DNA of 9,889 nucleotides from Phycisphaerae bacterium. Its GTDB lineage: Bacteria > Planctomycetota > Phycisphaerae > Phycisphaerales > SM1A02. Positions 1 through 9,597 of the stretch are shown in pieces. The DNA is taken from assembly GCA_002591705.1 (NCBI GenBank), contig PAAB01000068.1, forward strand, positions 1 to 9,889, written 5' to 3'. Under the pieces are notes generated by a model. The model had not been told where the DNA came from. It did not search any database and saw nothing but the letters and a program-made list of their open reading frames with translations. How positions within the stretch are numbered: position 1 is the first letter of the stretch; each line of letters begins with the position of its first letter. The translations under genes and the position numbers were made by a program.

Positions 1-1258
<1,258 letters not shown>

Positions 1259-1321
1259 AATGATTGTCGCCACCTGACGGTGACGGAATCTTCCGAGGAA
1301 GAAATTTGCCTTGGCATTCGA

Positions 1322-1337
1322 CCGGGTCGAAACCCGG
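1322..1337 (-). other. Leader hairpin with UUCG tetraloop
   Basis: On the transcribed strand the sequence reads CCGGGT TTCG ACCCGG: a perfect 6-bp GC-rich stem capped by UUCG, an exceptionally stable RNA tetraloop. It lies about 65 bases before the mature 16S 5' end, and a second stem (1350-1370) lies just upstream. It is a probable folding or processing element of the rRNA precursor; its function is inferred. Confidence 0.6.
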
Positions 1338-1349
1338 CCTAATGGTCTT

Positions 1350-1370
1350 CATCAAGTTCAGTACTTGATG
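1350..1370 (-). other. Leader hairpin, 8-bp stem
   Basis: CATCAAGT at 1350-1357 and ACTTGATG at 1363-1370 are perfect inverted copies separated by five bases. The next four transcript bases downstream are mixed in composition and there is no following U-tract, so it is not an intrinsic terminator, as expected within an rRNA leader. Confidence 0.55.
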
Positions 1371-1590
1371 CCAGGGGGTCGGCTAGGGCACCCTGGATTA
1401 TTTCAAACACCATCACCTTGCCGCCCCACTGGGGCGACGATGATCATGTCCACTGAATCGACGTGATTCAAGGTTCACTAGAGGATGTTTGACGAGCCTC
1501 ACGCTGTGAGAGTGAGACCCGCTGGGATCCAGACCACATCGTCCTAGTGAGACGACGCGATCTGGTCACATCCTCGTGGCTTACCAAACT

Positions 1591-1608
1591 GTTCACTTTT
1601 CAAGGAGC
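1591..1608 (-). promoter_or_regulatory. boxA-like antitermination site of the rRNA leader
   Basis: On the transcribed strand the site reads GCTCCTTGAAAAGTGAAC. It resembles the rRNA boxA element (E. coli form TGCTCTTTAACAA) and the CTTTGAAAACTGAA words seen in many bacterial rRNA leaders, where NusB and S10 load to prevent Rho-dependent termination. It lies about 45 bases downstream of the predicted transcription start. The call rests on similarity and position. Confidence 0.55.
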
Positions 1609-1658
1609 TCGACAGCGCGCAATCAGCACGCCGCGTGCCCAAAAAGGGCAAGGAGAGA

Positions 1659-1686
1659 AGTCTACCCGTTTCCCATCGCCCGTCAA
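1659..1686 (-). promoter_or_regulatory. Candidate rRNA promoter overlapping the comF stop codon
   Basis: On the minus strand TTGACG (1686-1681) and TAGACT (1664-1659) are separated by 16 bases. They match the sigma-70 consensus at 5/6 and 4/6 positions. The stop codon TGA of comF lies inside the -35 box. Transcription would start near 1652, giving a leader of nearly 400 bases that contains the boxA-like site. No AT-rich UP element is obvious because the upstream DNA is comF coding sequence. comF read-through may also feed the rRNA operon. Confidence 0.45.
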
Positions 1687-2450
1687 GGGGCTGCAAGGGG
1701 GTAGATCCTGTTTTTTACCCCCACGGACCGAGCCGACCGGAATCCTCCCGGTTCGGCCACGGCCAGGACCGCCAACACGATTCTGGAGGGCCTCAGCCCG
1801 GCCAGACACCGACCGGCCTCTCGAGCCGTTCGCCCCGTGGTCAGGACGTCATCGACCAGAACCACCGTGTACCCGTTCAGGTTCGAGCCCCCCTGGGATC
1901 TTCTGACTCTGAATCGTCTCCTTCCCTTTGTGCCCCCTCTGATTCGCTCGTTTCGCCCCAATCCGACCTGCCTTCTGCCACCACGCTGACGCAAAAGACT
2001 CCGATAACCGCACCCCAGACCACAGGAAACCGCTCTGGCGACGAGTGCGGCATGATCAACCCCCCTGACGAACCGTCGAAACAGGGGCATGGGAACCGGA
2101 ACCACAATGGTCCTACGGGGATCCAGGAGGCGTCCCGGCACCACCCCATCTTCCAGGCGAAGGGCGAGCATTCGCCCCAATGGGCCAGCCACTTCCCAGT
2201 GCCCGCGGTACTTCAAGCCGCCGATCAGCGTCCGCAGTTCCCCCCGATGGTCGCCGAGCCGAACCACCCCGTCGAATACAGGACTACGGCCGCGGCATGC
2301 ACCGCATCCAGATTCATCATGCCCCCCGTCACACCCTGCACCGCACCGCGGGCACCACTGCAGAACACTATCGGCGAGTACCGGTTCTTCGTAGACCGGC
2401 GGTCGGGACCAGCCGAACCATCGTTCAAGGAATGAATCAAGATGTCGCAT
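1683..2450 (-). CDS. comF: ComF family phosphoribosyltransferase-like protein
   Basis: A 255-residue ComF-family protein. The family couples an N-terminal zinc-ribbon-like segment to a type I phosphoribosyltransferase fold and is needed for DNA uptake in naturally competent bacteria. In many other lineages the role is unproven. Visible here: Cys pairs at 33/36 (CPRCGAGC, with Cys40) and 49/52 (CGAC); the conserved PVPMPLFRRFVRGVDHAALV around 118-137; the RQRGGRRQVGLGRNER stretch at 154-169; and the PRPP-binding loop VVLVDDVLTTGRTA at 196-209. An in-frame stop lies two codons upstream of the ATG at 2450, so that is the longest possible start. It has no clear Shine-Dalgarno site. The gene is divergent from the THUMP-like methyltransferase and sits directly upstream of the rRNA leader on the same strand. 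No other competence gene is present. Confidence 0.88.
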   Translation of the reverse strand: MRHLDSFLERWFGWSRPPVYEEPVLADSVLQWCPRCGAGCDGGHDESGCGACRGRSPVFDGVVRLGDHRGELRTLIGGLKYRGHWEVAGPLGRMLALRLEDGVVPGRLLDPRRTIVVPVPMPLFRRFVRGVDHAALVARAVSCGLGCGYRSLLRQRGGRRQVGLGRNERIRGGTKGRRRFRVRRSQGGSNLNGYTVVLVDDVLTTGRTAREAGRCLAGLRPSRIVLAVLAVAEPGGFRSARSVGVKNRIYPLAAP

Positions 2451-2526
2451 GGATCACATCATCACGGGGATCGGAGGCATTCTGATCGGTATTGACCTTC
2501 TGGCCCGTTCAAAGGAGCATGCGAAC

Positions 2527-3756
2527 GTGTCGCATTCGATCGAAATCTGGAGGTGGCTGCTCGGGAACGAGGGGAAGCGGCTCCTTGCGGCCGGCAAAGA
2601 CACCGATCCGACGGATGTCGGCTCCATCACCCGACTTCGGAAGCACTGGTCGCTTGAACAGGTCTCCGCGGCGATGGAGCTCATCGACGCCAGACGCCGG
2701 GCCGCTCTGAAGTATCCCTTGCACCCTCCGGTCGTGTGCGATCGATCGGGCATCGAACAGGCCACGCCCGAGTCCATCGCCATCTACAAGTCCGATCGAA
2801 TCAAGCAACGTGTAGGATCCGGACAACGGATCCATGATCTTGCGTGCGGAATCGGCGGCGATGCCATGTCGCTTGCCCACCACTTTCACGTGACGGCCAT
2901 CGATGTCGATCCCATCCGGTGCTGGATGACCCGATGCAATGCGGAATGCGAGACCGTCGAAGCGGACCTGCTCGATTCACACCACGAGGGCGACTGGTTT
3001 CATCTCGATCCCGGCCGGCGTGACCCCGCCACGGGGCGTCGCCTCCATGATCCGAACCAGTGGCACCCCCCCCTTTCGTCTCTTTCCCGCCTGAGCACCG
3101 ACTTCAAGGGCGGCATCGTGAAGCTGGGTCCGGGCGTTGCGATCGAACGACTCCCCCTCGAAACCAGTCACGAACTCGAATTCATCAGCACCAACGGCCG
3201 TCTGTCGCAGGCCCATCTCTGGCTCGGCGAACTGGCCGCGAGCACGTCCACGCACCGTGCCACCCGGCTCCCAACCGGCCTGACGGAGACCGGAACTCCG
3301 ATCCCCACTCCACTGGGGTCCCTGGGCTCCATCGGCGAAGTGCTCTGCGTCCCGGACCCCGCATTGGAGCGCAGCATGCTCCACGGCAACGTGGCGGAAC
3401 GACACGGGCTGGTCGAACCCGCTCCGGGGCTCGGCCTGATGACCGGCGACCGATCTCCAGCATGCGACTGGTTCACATCCTTCAGCGTGGATGAGGTCAT
3501 GCCATGGCGGGAAGATCGTGTCGCCCGCTGGCTTGCCACCCACGACACGGGGATCGTCGAGGTCAAGACGCGGGATCGGACAGTCGACCCGGATCGCTAC
3601 CAACGCCGGTTTTCCGGATCGGGGTCCATCGACCGAACGCTGTTTGTGCTCAGGCTGGGACGACCCGTCGTCGCCATCATCACCCGACGTGCGGACAATC
3701 GGTTTGTCGATGACGGTCCGGGGCAAAGCGGGGAGACGGATCCGGCGGTCGACTGA
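2527..3756 (+). CDS. Class I SAM-dependent methyltransferase with C-terminal THUMP-like domain
   Basis: The protein has 409 residues from GTG 2527. It belongs to the class I methyltransferase group that carries a C-terminal THUMP-like domain, and it probably modifies RNA or another nucleic acid; the substrate is unknown. An N-terminal helical region (WRWLLGNEGKRLL...) precedes SAM motif I HDLACGIGGDAMSLA (about residues 103-117), the motif II acid in AIDVDP (124-129), and FHLDPGRRDP (158-167), equivalent to the DPxRR signature of this group. The THUMP-like end follows at about 343-387 (GIVEVKTRDR ... RTLFVLRLGRPVVAIITRR). The start was chosen because AAAGGAG at 2511-2517 sits nine bases before the GTG. 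The longer in-frame ATG at 2449 lacks such a site and its codon overlaps the comF start codon by two bases. The 3' end overlaps the convergent small gene by 77 bases. Confidence 0.85.
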   Translation: MSHSIEIWRWLLGNEGKRLLAAGKDTDPTDVGSITRLRKHWSLEQVSAAMELIDARRRAALKYPLHPPVVCDRSGIEQATPESIAIYKSDRIKQRVGSGQRIHDLACGIGGDAMSLAHHFHVTAIDVDPIRCWMTRCNAECETVEADLLDSHHEGDWFHLDPGRRDPATGRRLHDPNQWHPPLSSLSRLSTDFKGGIVKLGPGVAIERLPLETSHELEFISTNGRLSQAHLWLGELAASTSTHRATRLPTGLTETGTPIPTPLGSLGSIGEVLCVPDPALERSMLHGNVAERHGLVEPAPGLGLMTGDRSPACDWFTSFSVDEVMPWREDRVARWLATHDTGIVEVKTRDRTVDPDRYQRRFSGSGSIDRTLFVLRLGRPVVAIITRRADNRFVDDGPGQSGETDPAVD

Positions 3757-4027
3757 TCCACTCCAATGCCATGCAGGCCACGGCTTCCATGCATTGCCGC
3801 CGGGGATCATCCAGCAAGCCATGAAGTTCAAGCGGGGTCAGATCGAGATCCTGGGCACACTCGACGAACAGAATCGTCGCGACCAATCGGGCAAGGTCGG
3901 TCTGCTCTCCGTGCCCGCGGGAAGTGGACAGCTCCGTGATCTGTGCGTTGATTCGATCGACTATCAGTCGACACTGGGATGTCGAACATTGTCGAATCCA
4001 TTGCAGAACGAGGTTCTTCTCTTGCAT
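3680..4027 (-). CDS. Hypothetical helical protein, 115 residues
   Basis: No family recognised. From ATG 4027 the product has 115 residues, with a strongly amphipathic helical core (IVDRINAQITEL, then LARLVATILFVECAQDLDL, then a helix around ECMEAVACMALEWI-like residues 77-91) and a polar, Pro/Arg/His-rich tail. There is no signal peptide, membrane segment or catalytic motif. GAGG lies six bases before the ATG. A TTG at 4114 would extend it by 29 residues, but that extension is Cys/Pro/Val-rich and looks less natural. The last 77 bases overlap the methyltransferase end on the other strand, where the tail composition becomes poor, so the true protein may be mainly the first 95 residues. It is divergent from the sigma-like gene. 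Real-gene status is inferred from its composition alone. Confidence 0.5.
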   Translation of the reverse strand: MQEKNLVLQWIRQCSTSQCRLIVDRINAQITELSTSRGHGEQTDLARLVATILFVECAQDLDLTPLELHGLLDDPRRQCMEAVACMALEWISRPPDPSPRFAPDRHRQTDCPHVG

Positions 4028-4154
4028 CGAATGCCTCACTTGTGGGGCGGGAAGGCGAACCAGGATCGTCTTCCCGCTGCACGGACAATGCTCATGGACC
4101 ACACGTCCTTTCAACTCCGTTCATCTGGGCGAAAACCTCTCTTCTGGGGCTGAG

Positions 4155-4192
4155 ATACGGCATTCGGGCTGAAAAATCGGCAAATACCGTAT
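4155..4192. repeat. Inverted repeat in the sigma-gene leader or divergent promoter region
   Basis: ATACGGCATT pairs with AATACCGTAT across 18 bases, with one C-A mismatch. The right arm also contains an exact small palindrome, AATACcGTATT (4183-4193). It lies upstream of the first tiny ORF. It could be an operator for a dimeric regulator acting on both divergent transcripts, or an RNA stem. The sequence does not decide between them. Confidence 0.45.
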
Positions 4193-4208
4193 TACCGGAA
4201 AGGACTCC

Positions 4209-4259
4209 ATGCGGCCGTTGATTGGCATACATGGAGTGACTTCGAAGGAGGATCTGTGA
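4209..4259 (+). CDS. Possible leader peptide, 16 residues
   Basis: A short ORF reading MRPLIGIHGVTSKEDL from ATG 4209, preceded by AAAGGA four bases upstream. Its start codon lies inside the left arm of the 8-bp inverted repeat 4204-4237, so folding of the transcript would mask initiation. Its stop codon TGA overlaps the GTG start of the next tiny ORF in the sequence GTGA, a classic arrangement for translational coupling. It could be a regulatory leader peptide for the sigma-like gene, but such short ORFs also arise by chance. Confidence 0.25.
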   Translation: MRPLIGIHGVTSKEDL

Positions 4260-4351
4260 CGGGTGAAACAAACCGAAAGGCCCTCGCCCCCCTGGAATCG
4301 GGGGTTCTGGATTTCTCCGGATCCCAAGCCCCTGTGGAACGCACTCCCTGA
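4256..4351 (+). CDS. Possible small leader ORF, 31 residues
   Basis: GTG at 4256 follows AAGGAGG (4245-4251), the strongest ribosome-binding sequence in this part of the window, at a short four-base spacing. The frame runs 31 codons, begins MTGETNRKALAPLESG and ends 76 bases before the sigma-like gene. There is no domain, signal peptide or membrane segment. The perfect Shine-Dalgarno site with nothing else to serve is the main reason to list it. The product could be a short regulatory peptide, or the act of translating it could control the downstream gene. Confidence 0.3.
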   Translation: MTGETNRKALAPLESGVLDFSGSQAPVERTP

Positions 4352-4427
4352 GCCCCCTGCACGAACGATCCCCCACCAAGGCACCTGAGCCGATCACCAC
4401 CGCCTTGAAACGCCCGAAAGACGCCAC

Positions 4428-4946
4428 ATGAGACACGAATCGGGTCCATCACCCCACGTAGAGACGGTGCTGAGCATGTTCGATGCCCACTACGAGGCGT
4501 TGTACTGCGATATTCGCCGCCATGCCCCCGCATACGAGACCGAAGATCTCTGCCAGGAGACCTTTCTCGAATTGTGCAATCTCAAAGAATCCGAAAGAAA
4601 GAACCTGGACGAGGATTCTCTTCTCAGAATCGGTCGATCCCTGCTTCAGGCCCGATATCGACCACTCCAGCGGATCCATTCCGCTCTGAAAGGCCGTGGA
4701 CTCGGCGAAGAAAGAGAAGAGACGATGCATTCCCCCATCCCGACATCGACGAACAGACTCAGAATGGTCAGTCGCGAACTGTCGGCTCTTCCCAGAGACA
4801 TTCAACAATCCGTTCGAATGGTCATTGCTGAGAAGCAATCGCTTCAGCAGGCCGCGAGTCGGATGGGAGTCACCGTTGACCTGGTGGACACATGGACAAC
4901 CACCGGTCTTGAACTACTTACAAAGAGGATGTGTAACCATGATTAA
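4428..4946 (+). CDS. ECF-like sigma-70 family factor (diverged)
   Basis: A 172-residue protein built like a small extracytoplasmic-function sigma factor. Region 2 spans about residues 18-50: FDAHYEALYCDIRRHAP then TEDLCQETFLELC, matching the family's core-binding D-L-x-Q-E-T-F signature. Region 4 spans about 116-168: SRELSALPRDIQQSVRMVIAE then the helix-turn-helix SLQQAASRMGVTVDLVDTW. The linker is charged. The second recognition helix is atypical (VDLVDTWTTTG instead of the usual V-x-x-x-L-x-R-A pattern), so promoter recognition may be altered or weak. The ATG at 4428 has no clear Shine-Dalgarno site; ATG 4476, at the start of region 2, is an alternative. The stop overlaps the next gene by eight bases. 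Codon use is less GC-rich than in acnA or the O-methyltransferase. It presumably directs RNA polymerase to a small regulon under an unknown signal. Confidence 0.75.
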   Translation: MRHESGPSPHVETVLSMFDAHYEALYCDIRRHAPAYETEDLCQETFLELCNLKESERKNLDEDSLLRIGRSLLQARYRPLQRIHSALKGRGLGEEREETMHSPIPTSTNRLRMVSRELSALPRDIQQSVRMVIAEKQSLQQAASRMGVTVDLVDTWTTTGLELLTKRMCNHD

Positions 4947-5148
4947 CACACATGACTACGCCATGGAGCTTCGCCAGGAAGCCCGTCGGAGCAAGGAACG
5001 AGTCCGACAACTCCTGGCCATCCAGATCGAAGCCCAAATCGAAGCCCAACTGGATGAGCAACATGGCAGCAAGGAAGTCGAATCAGATGTGACGTGGCCG
5101 GAGAACGACGTCTCGCAGACGGGCGAGTTCAAGGCCATCTGCGTCTGA
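4939..5148 (+). CDS. Small coiled-coil-like protein co-translated with the sigma-like factor
   Basis: A 69-residue protein with no recognised family. ATG 4939 overlaps the last eight bases of the sigma-like gene and is preceded by AGAGGAT (4923-4929) at nine bases, so translation is probably coupled. Residues 6-42 are highly charged and helical (MELRQEARRSKERVRQLL, then AIQIEAQIEAQLDEQHG, with a repeated IEAQ), suggesting a coiled coil or a helix that docks on a partner. Residues 43-69 are acidic and polar and probably disordered. There is no membrane segment, no zinc-binding HxxxCxxC motif and no signal peptide, so it is not a standard ECF anti-sigma factor. Position makes it a candidate regulator or accessory subunit of the sigma-like protein; this is inference. 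Confidence 0.65.
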   Translation: MINTHDYAMELRQEARRSKERVRQLLAIQIEAQIEAQLDEQHGSKEVESDVTWPENDVSQTGEFKAICV

Positions 5149-5166
5149 ACGCACCAGAACGAACTC

Positions 5167-5199
5167 CTTCGAATCAGACCATGACCGTCTGATTCGAAG
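5167..5199. terminator. Perfect 13-bp hairpin between convergent transcripts
   Basis: CTTCGAATCAGAC (5167-5179) and GTCTGATTCGAAG (5187-5199) are perfect inverted copies around a seven-base loop. The hairpin begins 18 bases after the small-protein stop and lies 39 bases beyond the acnA stop, which converges from the other side. Neither strand has a clear U-tract, so it may act as a bidirectional terminator with weak release or as a 3'-end stabiliser of both mRNAs. Confidence 0.6.
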
Positions 5200-5238
5200 C
5201 GGTTCGGACTCGTGACGCAACACCGGGATCAATCCCGA

Positions 5239-7923
<2,685 letters not shown>

Positions 7924-7946
7924 GAGTACCTCGAAGCGAGAGCTTT

Positions 7947-7952
7947 ATTCTA
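7947..7952 (-). promoter_or_regulatory. Possible -10 box for acnA
   Basis: TAGAAT on the minus strand, 5/6 to TATAAT, lies in the 59-base gap between cysE and acnA, 23 bases before the acnA ATG. No good -35 sequence is found at 16-18 bases, as the upstream DNA is very GC-rich. Either a weak or activator-dependent promoter is present, or acnA is simply read through from cysE. Confidence 0.3.
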
Positions 7953-7982
7953 CCGCCAGTACCGCCCCGGCACCCCCCTGTC

Positions 7983-8876
7983 CTAGCCGTTTCCGCGATC
8001 CCGAAGGCTGATTTCCACCAGTGGAGCCTGTACCACGTGGTTTGGAGGCACCGACTGGAGCAGAAACACCCCGCCGTTCACCACGGATCCGGCCCCGATC
8101 ACGGTATCTCCACCGAGAATCGTGGCTCCTGCATAGACCGTCACCTCGTCCTCGAGGGTGGGATGACGCTTGACGCCTCTCTTGAGACGACCACGCTCGT
8201 CCTTGGGGAAGCTCTTGGCCCCCAGCGTCACACCCTGATAGACCTTGCACCCCCGACCGATGACCGTCGTCTCACCGATGACCACTCCGGTACCGTGATC
8301 GATGAAGAACGAATCGCCAATGGTCGCCCCCGGGTGGATGTCGATCCCCGTCTCGGCGTGCGCCCACTCCTGCATGATGCGGGGAATCAGCGGGACCTCA
8401 AGCCGCAGCAGTTCGTGGGCGATCCGATGCACGGTCATCGCACGGACTCCGGGATAACAGAGCACCGCCTCGTCGGTATGCCTCGCCGCAGGGTCGCCGT
8501 CGTAGGCCGCCTGCACGTCGAGACTCAGTTGGCGGCGGATTTCGGGAAGCCGATCAAGGAACGCAGCCGTTACTTCACGAGCCCGATCCGGCACCTCCTC
8601 GTGATAGCGCAACGCACCGGCAATCTGATCCTGCAGATCCGTACGGACTTCCTGCAGGACTCCGAGGACGTGTTCAGCCAGCGTGTCCAGGGTGAGATCA
8701 CGCGGTCCGAAGAACCCGGGGTAAATGACACCGTGCAGCTGCTCGAGGATCCAGAGCACCACATCGCGATTGGGAAGGTGCGTCGTCGATAACTGCTGGA
8801 TGCGGTCATGATCGGGCTCGGGAGCCACCAGACGGTCAACGATCCCCTGAATGTTCATCTCGTCTTCACGATCCAT
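7983..8876 (-). CDS. cysE: Serine O-acetyltransferase
   Basis: Acetylates L-serine with acetyl-CoA to O-acetylserine, the substrate of cysteine synthase. The N-terminal helical domain spans about residues 1-165, with HRIAHELLRLEVPLIPRIMQE at its end. It is followed by a left-handed beta-helix of hexapeptide repeats: IDIHPGATIGDSFFIDHGTG (178-196), VVIGETTVIGRGCKVYQGVT (198-217), GVKRHPTLEDEVTVYAGATI (234-253) and IGAGSVVNGGVFL. Catalytic-pair candidates are Asp179 and His194, equivalent to Asp143 and His158 of E. coli CysE. At 297 residues it matches the longer SATase type; E. coli CysE is about 273. The tail ends in RDRGNG, without the C-terminal Ile used by CysE to dock cysteine synthase. 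ATG 8876 has no Shine-Dalgarno site but a -10-like TATCAT just upstream. ATG 8858 is an alternative start. No cysK lies nearby. Confidence 0.93.
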   Translation of the reverse strand: MDREDEMNIQGIVDRLVAPEPDHDRIQQLSTTHLPNRDVVLWILEQLHGVIYPGFFGPRDLTLDTLAEHVLGVLQEVRTDLQDQIAGALRYHEEVPDRAREVTAAFLDRLPEIRRQLSLDVQAAYDGDPAARHTDEAVLCYPGVRAMTVHRIAHELLRLEVPLIPRIMQEWAHAETGIDIHPGATIGDSFFIDHGTGVVIGETTVIGRGCKVYQGVTLGAKSFPKDERGRLKRGVKRHPTLEDEVTVYAGATILGGDTVIGAGSVVNGGVFLLQSVPPNHVVQAPLVEISLRDRGNG

Positions 8877-8900
8877 GCTGGAGATGATACGTTCTCCAGC
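8877..8900. promoter_or_regulatory. Inverted repeat filling the cysE / O-methyltransferase divergent gap
   Basis: GCTGGAGA (8877-8884) and TCTCCAGC (8893-8900) are perfect 8-base inverted arms around TGATACGT. The repeat begins at the base next to the cysE start codon and ends two bases before the AGGAGG of the divergent gene. A minus-strand -10-like TATCAT (8889-8884) overlaps the left arm and spacer. The symmetry and position fit an operator for a dimeric repressor controlling cysE, or both genes. An RNA hairpin at the 5' end of the methyltransferase mRNA is the alternative. Confidence 0.5.
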
Positions 8901-8913
8901 CCAGGAGGCTCAG

Positions 8914-9576
8914 ATGTCCGCCCGAACCATCCAAGTCGACGAACGACTCCATAACTGGCTCCTTCGGAACTCCCATCGGGACACCGAGGCCCATCGCCAC
9001 CTGCGTGAGGTGACCCTGGTCCTCGAGGACGGGGCCATGCAGACCTCCCCCGAACAGACCCAGTTTCTGTTCTTCCTGGCCCGGTCGCTGAATGCCACCC
9101 GGGCCATCGAAGTGGGCGTCTACACCGGCGCGAGCGCCATGGCCATCGCCAGCGCCCTTCCCCACGAAGGCCGACTCGTCGCCTGCGACATCAGCGACGA
9201 GCACCTGGCGACGGCGACCAGCGCATGGAAGGCCGCCGGCGTGGAGGCCCGCATCGACTCGCGCATCGGGCCCGCGGTCGAGACGCTGGCCGCCATGCTC
9301 GAGGAACCGGAAGCGGGCCACTACGACTTCATGTACGTCGACGCCGACAAGGAGAACAGTCTGAACTACTACGAGCACGGACTGAAACTCCTTCGGACCG
9401 GCGGCGTGATCGCCATCGACAACATGTTCCGCGGTGGTCGGGTCGCCGATCCCGCGGAACAGGACGAATCGACGGTGGCCACCCGGGAGCTGGCGCAATT
9501 CCTCCTCGAGGACGAGCGGATCGACTACTCGCTGGTCCCCATCGGAGACGGACTCGCGCTGGCACGCATCGTCTGA
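8914..9576 (+). CDS. Cation-dependent O-methyltransferase (caffeoyl-CoA OMT / family 3)
   Basis: A 220-residue class I SAM methyltransferase of the caffeoyl-CoA O-methyltransferase-like family. These enzymes transfer a methyl group to a phenolic or catechol hydroxyl with Mg2+ or another divalent cation; the bacterial substrate cannot be read from sequence. SAM motif I is AIEVGVYTGASAMAIA (64-79), followed by the ribose-binding acid in CDISDEHL (91-98). Metal-site candidates are Asp142/Asp144 in FMYVDADKENSLNYYE (139-154) and Asp169-Asn170 in VIAIDNMFRGG (165-175). The N-terminal QTSPEQTQFL (43-52) is also typical. The start is fixed by AGGAGG at 8903-8908, five bases before ATG 8914; an upstream in-frame ATG at 8851 would overlap cysE and lacks such a site. 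Length is normal for the family. It is divergent from cysE. Confidence 0.92.
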   Translation: MSARTIQVDERLHNWLLRNSHRDTEAHRHLREVTLVLEDGAMQTSPEQTQFLFFLARSLNATRAIEVGVYTGASAMAIASALPHEGRLVACDISDEHLATATSAWKAAGVEARIDSRIGPAVETLAAMLEEPEAGHYDFMYVDADKENSLNYYEHGLKLLRTGGVIAIDNMFRGGRVADPAEQDESTVATRELAQFLLEDERIDYSLVPIGDGLALARIV

Positions 9577-9597
9577 CCCCCATTCCAACTGCTCTCC

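Larger units (their letters stand above)
1259..1682 (-). other. rRNA operon leader (untranslated region between comF and 16S)
   Basis: About 420 bases without a credible gene or tRNA, lying upstream of the 16S 5' end on the transcribed strand. It holds a candidate promoter, a boxA-like site and several hairpins: 1322-1337 (6 bp with a UUCG loop in the RNA), 1350-1370 (8 bp), 1454-1470 (6 bp TGAATC/GATTCA) and an extended imperfect pairing of 1475-1487 with 1537-1550 (TCACTAG/CTAGTGA perfect, then bulged). This is the usual content of an rRNA leader that folds during assembly and is removed by RNase processing. The processing stem partner downstream of the 16S 3' end is outside the window. Confidence 0.7.
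4028..4427. other. Divergent intergenic region and long leader of the sigma-like gene
   Basis: Four hundred bases with no long convincing gene. It contains an inverted repeat ATACGGCATT / AATACCGTAT (4155-4164 with 4183-4192, 9 of 10 paired), a second one ACTCCATG / CATGGAGT (4204-4211 with 4230-4237), a strong AAGGAGG at 4245-4251, and two short stacked ORFs described separately. I see no convincing sigma-70 promoter on either strand. Minus-strand frames here have composition unlike the neighbouring genes and were not accepted. Confidence 0.5.

Noticed and set aside
1636..1650. TGCCC-AAAAA-GGGCA hairpin near the predicted rRNA transcription start, considered as a comF terminator
   Set aside because: Only a five-base stem, with the U-run in the loop and not after the stem, so it does not fit an intrinsic terminator.
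1635..2435. A 266-codon plus-strand frame opposite comF
   Set aside because: Its composition is dominated by Pro, Ser and Arg and it has no motif, whereas the minus strand encodes a clear ComF protein.
2977..3831. A 284-codon minus-strand frame opposite the THUMP-like methyltransferase
   Set aside because: It is a shadow of the real gene, with no recognisable domain and a biased composition.
4092..4533. Overlapping minus-strand frames of 87-114 codons covering the sigma-gene leader
   Set aside because: They have no domain or credible start site, run into the sigma-like coding region, and have shadow-like composition.
5224..5237. Small hairpin CGGGA/TCCCG just after the acnA stop
   Set aside because: Only five base pairs with a four-base loop and no U-tract. 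The 13-bp hairpin at 5167-5199 is the better transcript-end signal.
8037..8792. A 251-codon plus-strand frame opposite cysE, and a 271-codon minus-strand frame opposite the O-methyltransferase (8866-9681)
   Set aside because: Both are antisense to well-supported enzymes and lack motifs of their own.
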